Program-made: the position numbers and the translations under genes
Notes under the pieces: model-generated
The model's input: the letters and a program-made list of their open reading frames with translations, nothing else
The model's database searches: none
What the model was told of the DNA's origin: nothing
Shown here: positions 24,408-33,893 of the stretch, piece by piece
Layout: each line of letters opens with the position of its first letter
Numbering within the stretch: position 1 is the stretch's first letter
Origin: Lepidodermella squamata
Lineage: Eukaryota > Gastrotricha
DNA: 64,000 nucleotides
NCBI GenBank assembly: GCA_047495785.1
Contig: JBLDXI010000057.1
Coordinates: 171,583-235,582 of the forward strand
Direction of reading: 5' to 3'

Positions 24408-25735
24408 CTAGTTCATTATTAAACTTGACGTGTTCAATCGCACCAACTCCATTTTTGAGGCGATAGATATAGTAGCTGTATGTGATTGGGGAAATAATAT
24501 ATTATCGATGAATAATACTGAAATGTACCCTTCGACTGCAGCAGCGATAAGCACTAGCGCCAGTAATGCGCCCAAAACACCGCCAACAACCGCAACTTTG
24601 TCGTCGCCATCAGTTCTGTCAGGGGTTGTTTGCCGGTGTGTATTTGGCGTCGTCGTAAGTTCTTCAATGCCACCACATTGATCGTCATCGATAGTGATAG
24701 CATCCATCGCCTCATTGTTACATAGGCTGCCACAACACGAACAAAGTTTAGCCTTGTCACCGTTGTCTTCTGTCGAAATGACACTCTGCCCGCATTGATG
24801 CCCGTCTTGCGTGTTCACAGCGCCCCATTTGTAACCGATTACGCCATTTTCTCGCCGCGAAATTTTCTGAGTATGAAATCACGTGCTTAATAACTACACA
24901 TCATTTTCCTAATAATTACAAAGCCTACAGCGTAAGTAGATTGTGATCCATGTAATCTTTTGGTAAGATCTTCAATACTTCGGATTTATTTCTGACCTAG
25001 CACCAAGTTGAATCCCAGCAGGCGCAGTTAGAAATAAAATCAGAAGAAATTTCATCTTGCAAAAGGATTTGATGTATCCACATAATGGGCGACTTTGTTT
25101 GTTTGTTTGTATTATAGGGTTTCAACTTACAAAGCAGCTCTGACTTGCTGTTATTGGAACCGTCACGATGACGTCGGCCTTGCTAATCTCTGGATCCGGG
25201 TGAACTTTATTTGAGTTGGAAAAGCACTCGCTTGTGAAAATTGGCAGCGTATTACACTTGTTGTCAAGAGCCTCGTTATTGCAGAAATCTTCGCAACACA
25301 TGCATGTTGCATAGTAACTGCGCATTGTGTCGTTTTCACCTAGAATGTGTCCGAGACTTGCCTCGCTGAAGTCGTTGCATTGAAAATAGTCTACTACAGG
25401 CCACCGTCCGTGCATGCACATCCAATAGTAAATAACTTCAGCCTCCTGTGAGCCGTCTGGGCGCGAACGCACTTCATAACCCAACTCTTTCTGATGCATG
25501 TAAGGCATGTAGTAATTCAATAAACTTGACGAGAAATAAAATCTGGACATACGACGCATTTCGCTGTTGGCTCTTTGCATGTAACAATCTGCATTTTATC
25601 AGTTCCAGGAAATGCACCGTTTTTACTTGTGCCCTCGTAACATTGGATGCAACTAACTGGCTGTGCAATTTTTAGAATAGCCAGAGCTAAAATTCCGACT
25701 GATGGCAGATAGCAAGCACGACCAGTCATGATCAT
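24408..25735 (-). CDS. Ly6/uPAR-like surface protein locus (one gene or two)
   Basis: The start at 25735 gives a signal peptide (MIMTGRACYLPSVGILALAI) then CIQCYEG...CKEPTAKCV, the opening of a three-finger (Ly6/uPAR) domain. A likely 64-bp intron (GTATGT...CATCAG, about 25486-25549) joins it to KELGYEVRS, then YYWMCMHGRW, CND and the family-defining CMCCEDFCNN. Downstream, a hydrophobic stretch MKFLLILFLTAPAGI near 25020-25060 could be a GPI-type tail or the signal peptide of a second gene. Exon 24408-24870 carries a second CSCCGSLCNN signature, a Thr-rich stalk and one membrane helix (VAVVGGVLGALLALVLIAAA). I could not settle whether this is one two-domain gene or two tandem genes. Such proteins often modulate Cys-loop receptors, which fits the neighbours, but that link is inference. 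Confidence 0.6.
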
Positions 25736-26081
25736 AAAGACACTTGATACGTTTCTGGCGAAATGACAAAATAAGTAACAGCTTTTTAGGAGAAATTACG
25801 TAGCGACAATGCAAACTTAATTGCTCCGCTTATCAAATCAAAGCTACTATTGAGCTCGCGGGAATGATAAAGATCGCGTAGTATAAAAATTTACGAGTAG
25901 GGTATATCTCATCGTGCTGTTCCAGCGCACGTAAACATAATGACCCGTTTGCTTTTATCACGCCGCATCTCCTGGCATTTACTCACCTTTTATGTAACTA
26001 GATCATGATAAAATGAACTTTCGTGCATTCCCAACTTACTATCATGACGCAAAGGTGTCTGGCACAGGATAATACGCTCAG

Positions 26082-26106
26082 GGGTTAGGGTTAGGGTTAG
26101 GGTTAT
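26082..26106 (+). repeat. Interstitial TTAGGG block, about 4 units
   Basis: Four perfect tandem GGGTTA units in unique DNA, in the same orientation as the distal telomeric arrays. It may mark an old chromosome end, a repaired break or a lost element. No PLE 3' box is adjacent. Confidence 0.9.
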
Positions 26107-27465
26107 TGGTAATAGTTTAATACAGACGAGCTGCAAACCGGGGCCTCTCGTTTTACCGAGAGTCAAACCGGGCCCTACCATTACTCCATCTGTTCCGTGA
26201 TTTCCGTGATCAGCGGACCCTATTTTACATATTCGTTGCGATTTATCGAAACTTTTTCGTTGACCATACATGCTTTTCGACCATATTTTCTTGATAATAC
26301 TATTTCCATGCGATTAATCGGCAATTGACGAAGATCCGAGAGATTATGAATTATTTTGAAATGCCAAAATTGAAAATCTCAATTTCGAAATAGATAATTT
26401 AAATTCGCTCCTAATCCTTTATTGTCGACAGCCGTCATGAGCCGACTCGATATTTGTCATCAGCCGACTTTACTTATTAATTTTTCACCAATTGGCTAAG
26501 AAGAATCCGACAAGTTGAGGTAAAATTTGAAAGGTCAGCCGCGACCAGATCGAGCTCAATATAGGTAATTTTCGATCGATCTGGAACCTTTTCCCTTCAC
26601 CGTACATGGTTTTCAACCACGTAATCGTCATCAGCGGACCTGATAGCACGATTCCCGTTTATCTTATTTTTCTTTCAAAGGTCCCGTCGCAATCCATCGA
26701 TTCAGATAATCAGCTAGTGCGATTCGTACTGCTTTCTCCTTATTCCTTACCATCAGCATCTGCGATGATCACAAAAGGCTTTTATTGAATTTGATAATCA
26801 CAAGAATTTTAATTTTACTCACCCCCGCCGATTCCTGTAATATTCATTTTACTTGACATCACCTTCCGGGCCTTGATCAATCCAGGTAAAGACATCCTAT
26901 TTCCACTCAACTTCTTTGCGATCGGATACGCTGATCGTGTTGGCACCGCTCTGACGGCTTGTTCTTCCACGACACTTGCAAAAACATACTTGGATAAAAG
27001 TTTTCCGACAAATTGTTCACAAATTACGCAATACAGGCGTCGGTCTTGAGCTTGCTATTCTTTTCAGCTTGTTGGCCATCTAACGACTTGTGCACACAGT
27101 AAGTATTTTTCTCGAGAATATTGTATGAGCTATAACGATTTTTTATCAGTTACGGCGCGCCATGTACTACCGCTACTCCAAGCAGGCATCAATCTACGTC
27201 TGCTTTCGGCAGAATCAATAGAAATCAGGCGAAAGCTGCTGAAGCGAATGCTGCTCATGACATGCAATGCGCTGCCTGATTCAATTCCTCGCCAACTTAT
27301 GAAATTTTTTTATAAGACTTCATTAAACAACTAAAAAAGGAATGATTATCTTCGTTAGGAGTGAACGAATTCTAATATAAATAAACAGTAGTTTTAATTA
27401 AATTACAAAAATCAGGCAAATGATTTTTAATTTAATAAAATTCAAGGACGACCGCGCAAGTTTTT

Positions 27466-27483
27466 TCCGCGCGCGCGCGCGCC
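27466..27483. repeat. CG dinucleotide run
   Basis: About eight consecutive CG steps in AT-rich surroundings. Such runs can adopt Z-DNA. No gene context is evident. Confidence 0.85.
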
Positions 27484-29258
27484 ATTTTCAGTTTGTTGGG
27501 TTTAGGTCTCGAGCAACGCGTGAGGCGTGAGTTAGAAACGAAAGACCTGCATGTACGCAGTAAGCTCTTTACTTATCTTGAAACAAGTCATTTGCGTAGG
27601 AGTGTTTCACTCTCACAGTACCAATCTATGCAAATAGCATCCTGACTGCGAGATTCTGTCTTTGTCAAGTTGCAAGATCTAATGCATCTAATGCCATTAC
27701 TGCGTGACATATCAGCTCATCAGGAGATCGTTCTACTAACTTCTCAACTTCTCTTCTCATCTTTAGATCTAGAGCTACCGCCAGCAAGCGAATGCCAGAT
27801 AAACTACTACTGCTCTTGAGTACCATCCTTTGATTACTAAAATTGAGTTCTCAGTGTGAACCTCTCTCAAGAACTTCTCTTCTCAATCTTAGATGACTCT
27901 AACTAAGATCTCCGTGGAGGATGCTTACGTATGAACGTATGAATATATTAGTAACGCCCCATTAGAGCCAAGTTATATCTTATCCTCAAAGAATAAACCT
28001 CAGTCCGGTGGTCCACTGAGATCATAACTCTATAACTCATATAGTGAATAAACCAATATGTGATATCTGAGACGCTTGGATGCTTCGAGCTTATTAAGAG
28101 TGGACCATTTAAGCAGTATCTACCTATAACCGAGGTCATTATTATATCCTTGAATGACCTTCTGAGTTCCTTCTGGATATCAAGTAACAATTTCACTTGG
28201 CAGGTTCAATGAAGCACCTCCTTCGATTCAATCGTAACTCTACTTACTCATCTCTAATCTCTAATCTCTAAGCAATGAACTGGCCTATGCAGTAGAATAG
28301 CAATTTCCTGCATTGCTAAATATTGTTGAGATAGTTTAGATTTTAGATTACCTAATGTTCTGATGTTCACCTTACTAAGAACTGAACGCTGAACTCAAAA
28401 TGGGCGCGTCTTGATAAGTCTTTATAAGACTCCCGTTCTTCATACTCATTTAATTAGTATGAATTATTTTCCTCAAATCGTCTGTTCTTTTCAATTATCC
28501 ATGGTCTAGATATTCTTGGAGTTTACCTTGCTTAACTTCTTCTGTGCATACTTGAGCCTCCGAGCCCAAAATTCATGTAATGATTTTCAACTTTGATTAG
28601 ACTTTCTTATGGTAAAAAAAATGATGGAGCCGAGAGACGTTCTCTCGAAATTTAAGTAAAGTATCTTCGTTAATCAATGATACTGTGACTTTACCCGAGA
28701 AGATAAGAAAAGCTCAATACGAAGAATGATGACCGTGAGGTAACTTAATAAGAAAGAGTTTGGCAGTACAAGAAATGGCCTAATTTTTAGGGGCGATACG
28801 TTTAATACGTGCCAGGCGAAGCCAGGCGTGCTGAAGATCGACTGCTAAACGGAAAAGCTTGCGCGGAATCAATCAAAATTTGAGAACTGCCAAAACGCCG
28901 TGTTTTAAAGTCTTTTTTCTAACGAAGGGCGATGGTGCCGCTGAATATGACTTATTTCCCTATGGGTTGTGGCTTAATTGTGGACTCTTTAATGTCTGCA
29001 TGTCATTAATTTGGGATAAATAAAATGAAAACCCTCTTGAAGATTGAGTAATTTTTATTTAATTTTCGAAATGGTGTTAATGATACGAGGCGCGCAGAGC
29101 GCGCCCGTCTTTTCTAGTTACTGCAATAAATAGTGATGTATCCCTCTAGCCAGGGCGATAACAATGATGCAAAAAATAATTGGCGCGTGGCTCTATTTAA
29201 ATCGCGTGCATCATATGTTTGAGTCGCATGATTTGTAAACACATAAGGTACCCGAGGT

Positions 29259-29315
29259 GATATCTAGTTACTAAAAATAGCTGAGGTCAGGGCGATATCT
29301 AGTTACTAAAAATAG
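29259..29315. repeat. Two 22-bp direct repeats
   Basis: GATATCTAGTTACTAAAAAT plus AG occurs at 29259-29280 and 29294-29315, 35 bp apart. Downstream, around 29540-29690, three degenerate copies of a GATAACTTTTT-centred unit follow at 70-80 bp spacing. Origin unknown. Confidence 0.8.
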
Positions 29316-30059
29316 GTCATATTAAGAAGATGGTCGCAACATTGAAGAAATGGTTTTACTGTAAAAAATCGCTCTGAGATATCGTCCTGGTGAGCTAATA
29401 AGAAACTTCAACGAAAATAAAGGGAATAAATGTGAGGGGGACTATGGGTTCCCCGGATGGGCAGATAGAATTGGGTAAACACGATAAAGTAATTAAAAGT
29501 TGGACCTTAGGATTTCAAGATAGGACCTAATTAATTAAACCTCAGGGTGATAACTTTTTAGGTTTTCAGACAGGATTCTCCGTATAATGAGATGGTGATA
29601 ACTTTTTCATTTTTTAGTCAGGAATCGCATGTTTCTGTGACTTTGACTTTGCCAAAATAAGTGAAGATAACTTTTTCAATTTTAAGCCGGAAAACTCATT
29701 CTTTCACTTGCCGTAGTGTCTGTATGTATGTTTGATTTCACATTATACGAATAAGATAGTTTTGCTACGGCAGCTACGGCAGCGCTACGGTGAGTGCTAT
29801 TAGGTAGCAGTACGGTACGCAAGCTCGTGCTACGGTGCTACGGTGAGTCCTAACAGCGCGCAAGCACACCCCAATATTAAATTCATGCGCGTTAAAAGCG
29901 GGGCAATCGGCTCTGATATTGATAAAAACATATTATAATAAATTGGAAATGATAATATATACACCTATACTGAAGTTAATTAATTCATATCCCTGTGTCT
30001 TATAGGCAATGTTACTAAGAAATATGTAACGCAGACCACCAATAAATCGGCATCTCTCT

Positions 30060-31121
30060 CTAAAAACTAAAAAAATTAATAGTGGCCTTCATCGCCCGCG
30101 TGACTATATTCCGCGCGCCGGCTTCATCAGGGTTAGGGTTAGGGTTAGGGTTAGGGTTAGGGTTAGGGTTAGTAGGGTTAGTACTACGGTCCTCCGGTTC
30201 AATATATTGCAAATTTTCAAGCAAAACTTTCCACCCCGTGACCAAGTTGTCACGGAGGTTCGTGCTGGTCATTGAGGCGCAGGCTTGACGCCACGCGTTG
30301 ACGAATTCTTCACGCGGTTCGCCGAGGTTGATGCCGCGGGCCTTGCGGATGACCGTAACCGAGCTGCCTTGACTGCAGACGCTGTTGAAGGCGCGAGCGG
30401 TGTAGAGCGGTAGCGAGTCGGGGTCGCAGTAACGGAACGCTTGCGACGCGTCCTTGTAGGCAAAGTAGGCTGCACCTGCGTGAGCCCAGCCGGAGCGGAG
30501 GCGAAGCGAGGTGACGGTGGCGGCGGCGAAACTGTCGCGTTCTGCAACGACTTTCGGGTCGACGAGCGAGTCTGTGGGAAAGAATTTGTTCATGCCATTA
30601 ATAAAATTTCTTTCATGTGGCGTGTAGCCGCCGCTGTTAACAGCAGTGCTAATGCGCGCCCGAATAATAAAATGATTAATAAATGATGCAAGCTTGGCCT
30701 GATATCGCTCGAGGATATCGTGACGGTGCTGTTGCTCGAGCCGTTGACGACGGTTAGAGGGCGGTGGTGACGCGTTCCTTGGAGCACGATTGCTCGGAGC
30801 GGGCGGACGCTGCTCTCGCCATGAGCGGTCGCGATAGCGGTCTTCTCGGTCTTGAGGACGGTCTTCGCGGTAGTAATGGCGGTCGTCGCGGTAGCGATGA
30901 CGGTCTTCGCCACGGTGACGGTGTTGTTGTCGATGTTGATCGTCTTGTTCGCGGTAACGCGATTGAGACGGCGTCGGTGGTTGACGACGGCGACCGGCTG
31001 TTGATGTCGAATTGTGGTAGACATAACGGAAGCCGCCAATGTAAGCGCGCTTCGCCGGATCGTTGTTGGCCGTGGTGAACCCGTTGTAATTATTTGCAAC
31101 AAAGCGATTGTGATTTGACAT
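30060..31121 (-). pseudogene. Truncated ORF1 of PLE family A
   Basis: Matches residues 1 to about 320 of the family A ORF1 at 33826-35931: MSNHNRF start, Arg/Asp/Tyr-rich basic region, then a helical domain. It then reads into telomeric repeats, which translate as an artificial (PN)n run before an unrelated tail. It lacks the finger domain and all of the RT, so it cannot be functional alone. Confidence 0.85.
30129..30171 (+). repeat. TTAGGG array, about 7 units
   Basis: Perfect telomeric repeats joining chromosome-internal DNA on the left to the truncated family A copy on the right. The array runs without break into a GGGTTAGTAGGG sequence that is part of the element (compare 34969-34990). 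Confidence 0.95.
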
Positions 31122-31143
31122 TTATCAAGATTTATTTATACTT

Positions 31144-31177
31144 TCAACTAACGCGTTTCAAATTTCATCAGAGTTGA
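31144..31177 (-). ncRNA. Hammerhead-like motif, family A copy 1
   Basis: Same motif as at 35954-35987: CTGATGA, then a 5-nt AATTT in place of stem II, then GAAA, palindromic ACGCGT, and a 6-bp helix I (TCAACT/AGTTGA). The core fits the hammerhead consensus, but stem II is vestigial. Confidence 0.4.
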
Positions 31178-31220
31178 GTGTGAAAACAGAACGATTCGTC
31201 GTTGTATTTAACATAGCGAA

Positions 31221-31262
31221 GCTGCGCCTACTTGGTCCAGGTAAGATCGTGTTAGGCGCAGC
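31221..31262 (-). repeat. 10-bp stem hairpin in family A leader, copy 1
   Basis: GCTGCGCCTA and TAGGCGCAGC form a perfect inverted repeat with a 22-nt loop, upstream (sense) of the hammerhead-like motif and ORF1. Identical to 36031-36072. Confidence 0.8.
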
Positions 31263-31393
31263 CTCTTAGCGCAACAGCTGTACATTAATTAACAATAATC
31301 TGTGTGTAACGAGGCGTTGACTAGGTGTGGCGCGGCAGATGGCGAAAACAGGTGTGCGCCGAGGTGCTGTAATCCCTAATCCCTAATCCCTCG

Positions 31394-32153
31394 CAGGTGC
31401 TCGGGTGATCACGAGCGGATTAACAGAAGGGAGCGAGAACCGATAATCATTAAGCTGTAGTTAAGTCCTGATGACTGCCGGCGTTGAGAACTAGTCGGAA
31501 AGAGGTTTGACGGACGTAACAAATCGATAGCGAAGAAAAAATCCGGCGTGACCATGGGGCGCAAAAGTAGGCAATTTATCAAAAACTTGTAGAAGTGCAA
31601 CAGTTGCAGCCGAGGTGTGTTTCTAGATGTAAGAGACCACGGAGAGCTCAAAAATCGAGGTCCCAGACTCACACGAGCTGGCGTTTGGAAGTAAACATCA
31701 AAATACAAAAATATTTTCGGTTTTTCCCGGATTTCGTGAAAACTAAGTCGAAAATCAAAATTCGAAGATCGGAGCAAAAAACTACATCATATGACACATC
31801 CAAATATGTTAATCATTAAAACGTGGTCATACTTTCATATTAGTGAGCTCGCAGTTTTTGCCGTTTTACGCGAAAACGGTGAGGATTGGCGATCAAACAA
31901 CAGTAACGTGACCCATATGTTTAGAACAGACCACGCGGAATCGATTGGAACTATTTCCCGGGAGAGTAGGTGTCACGGTTAACGAGATAATCGACTTTTA
32001 CGAAAATAAATTTTGGTAAAGTGAGCGGAAGGGCGCGTAAGAGCGCACAAAATTAATTTCAGTGACTATTCACACGTTTCGCAACATTACAACATTATTA
32101 CAGATCAATTGAGCGAAAGATTTTTGAGACGAAAAACTTTGAGCCAAAGCACG
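31394..32153 (-). other. Family A 3' region, non-coding
   Basis: About 760 bp downstream of the RT stop. Small ORFs on both strands have no supported product. I searched for a hammerhead core (CTGANGA...GAAA) on the sense strand and found none, unlike families B-D. Confidence 0.5.
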
Positions 32154-33893
32154 CTAACAGTCTTTAGTGCGGCAGAGCTGCTTGACCAGCGACGGGCCGA
32201 GGTGTGTGACGACGCGATGCCGGTGCCGTTTGGCGACGTCGAGTAGTGGCTGCAGACCGCGAACGAACTTGGTTTCGTGCTCCGGCCGCCAGTCACGATC
32301 GACCGGTCGCGAGTCAGCACGGTGTCGTAGAAACGGCCAGTCGAGGCCGGCGCAGCCGTCGACAACGCTGCGGCAGATTGCGAAGACGTCCGCGTCGTGA
32401 TAGCCGTACTTGCTGGCGGAGGCGGCGAGACTGAACACGGCCGAGGCCAGGTCCTGTGTGTTGTTACAAATTCGAACAAAATTAAGTAAACGACCAGAAA
32501 TAGCTGCACGTAAGGTGGAAAGAGGGTGATTAGAATCTGCGTGCAATAAAGGCAGCGCATTCATAGGCTTAAAGTAAACCCCTGTTCGAATTGAACCGTC
32601 TTCAAACTTCTGCATTCGCACGTCGAGCACGTTTGCACAGTCGTTGCTGATGTCGATTTCCAGTTTGATGCGAGGGTGCAGCGCGCTGTAGCCATTGCCC
32701 AGGTTGACGGCGGCTTCGTGGCTGGTAGCGACCGCGAAAATGTCGTCTCGGTAGCGTTTAAACAGTAGGAGGCCCTCGGAGCGGGCGACGAGGTCGCGTT
32801 CGAGAACGAAGAGAAAGGCGTCGGCGACGACGGGCGCGGTGTTTGACCCCATCGGGATGCCGTGCACTTGCCGATAACGAGCGCCTGCAAACAGAAAAAT
32901 ATTGAATTTAAGCGTGATTTTTAATATTTCGACAACAAGATGGCGTTCTGCTTGAGACCCGATACTGTTCTCGCGCAGTAGTAGCTCGATGGCGGCGATG
33001 CCTTCGTCGATCGGGACGTTGGTGTAGAGGTCGCTGACGTCGGCGGTGAAGAATGTAGCGTCGAGACCGCTTGTGTCGATTGACCGTACCGCTGATAACA
33101 GGTCGATAGTAGAGATCGCACACGTCGTCATGAAGTAATTCAGCGGTTTACAGAAGGCGGCGGCGACCTTGTCTGCGGCTGCGAGCGCGGTACCTAGGCA
33201 GTCGACGATCGGGCGAATCTTCGGTAGACCATCGACGTCGTTCGGTTTATGCATTTTCGGTAAGAAGTAGATGTACCGGTCACGCGTTGGCACGAGGTCG
33301 AGACCGCGGAGCAGCTTGCGTTGCGCCGCGGTACCTGAGGCGTTGATTCGCTCGACCAGAGACTTCATTGCTTCCAGCCCGGCGGTTGACTCGTCTTCAG
33401 TGGCGTTGACGTAGTTGGCGGTTGACAGATGCTTCGTTGCCATTTGGTTGTAGTCTTCTTTCTTGAGATAGACCATGGCCGAGCCCTTGTCCGACTTCTT
33501 AAAGACGCCGTTGTCGCGGAGCGCCTTGAGTCGTCGCAGCTGCGGGTCGTCGTTGAGCGGGCCGATTGTGAGCGTTCGGGCAGGCTGAGCGTGACGGATG
33601 ACCACTTGGCCGTTGATGCCTATGATAGGCCCTACGAAGCGTTTCGAGAACGGTACCGCTGGGACCGAGACGTCGTAGCGGTGATCGGCCCGCGGTTGGA
33701 CGGTTGCACCTAGAAGATCTGACATAGTTTTTAGTGAGGCAAATTTTTCTTTTTTAGTAAAATTTATAATTTTAAGGCCCCGCTCGAGTGCCTGTTTCTC
33801 GGCGGGCGCCAAACTTCCTGTCAGATCAATGACTGACGGTAGGGAACAGCGGTGAAGGCTGAACGCCGTACCATTCTGGACAAGGCACGACAT
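32154..33893 (-). CDS. PLE reverse transcriptase, family A
   Basis: Reverse transcriptase of a Penelope-like element. The first ATG is at 33893, inside the end of ORF1. A linker VIDLTGSLAP, shared in form with B and C (VIDLT/VVDLT), leads to the PLE N-terminal block KKSDKGSAMVYL, then YIYFLPKMHKP and RPIVDC. The catalytic Asp is in FFTADVSDLYTNVP, then HGIPMGSNTAPVVADAFLF, and the catalytic box is KRYRDDIF (RDD instead of the YLDD of B and C). A GVYFKPM element and a basic C-terminus follow. There is no GIY-YIG domain, so target entry probably uses an existing DNA end, consistent with its telomeric location. The frame is +1 relative to ORF1; frameshift, reinitiation or splicing could join them. 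No stop or gap inside. Confidence 0.9.
   Translation of the reverse strand: MSCLVQNGTAFSLHRCSLPSVIDLTGSLAPAEKQALERGLKIINFTKKEKFASLKTMSDLLGATVQPRADHRYDVSVPAVPFSKRFVGPIIGINGQVVIRHAQPARTLTIGPLNDDPQLRRLKALRDNGVFKKSDKGSAMVYLKKEDYNQMATKHLSTANYVNATEDESTAGLEAMKSLVERINASGTAAQRKLLRGLDLVPTRDRYIYFLPKMHKPNDVDGLPKIRPIVDCLGTALAAADKVAAAFCKPLNYFMTTCAISTIDLLSAVRSIDTSGLDATFFTADVSDLYTNVPIDEGIAAIELLLRENSIGSQAERHLVVEILKITLKFNIFLFAGARYRQVHGIPMGSNTAPVVADAFLFVLERDLVARSEGLLLFKRYRDDIFAVATSHEAAVNLGNGYSALHPRIKLEIDISNDCANVLDVRMQKFEDGSIRTGVYFKPMNALPLLHADSNHPLSTLRAAISGRLLNFVRICNNTQDLASAVFSLAASASKYGYHDADVFAICRSVVDGCAGLDWPFLRHRADSRPVDRDWRPEHETKFVRGLQPLLDVAKRHRHRVVTHLGPSLVKQLCRTKDC

Larger units (their letters stand above)
25736..30128. 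other. Gene-poor transition to the subtelomere
   Basis: 4.4 kb with no supported gene. It holds a short TTAGGG block (26082-26106), a CG dinucleotide run (27466-27483), short direct repeats (29259-29315 and about 29540-29690), and GCTACGG-type repeats near 29764-29850. Composition is irregular and may include decayed mobile DNA, but no RT motif was found. Confidence 0.5.
30129..31393 (-). mobile_element. PLE family A, copy 1 (3'-truncated)
   Basis: A 1.2-kb copy identical over its length, as far as I can compare, to the last part of copy 2 (offset 4,810 bp). It contains the 5' region and the first third of ORF1, then stops exactly at an internal telomere-like motif where TTAGGG repeats begin. 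Its 5' end (CCCTAATCCCTAATC on plus) runs straight into the 3' end of copy 2 with no TTAGGG between. Confidence 0.85.

Noticed and set aside
31441-31500. CTGATGA followed by GAGAAC on the plus strand as a hammerhead
   Set aside because: Lacks the GAAA segment and paired stems, and lies on the antisense strand of the element.
31409-31819. ORFs in the family A 3' region
   Set aside because: Overlapping ORFs on both strands with no domain, no splice context and no counterpart in B or C.
32154-33893. LINE or LTR retrotransposon
   Set aside because: No APE or restriction-like endonuclease, protease, RNase H or integrase, and no LTRs; PLE motifs fit better.
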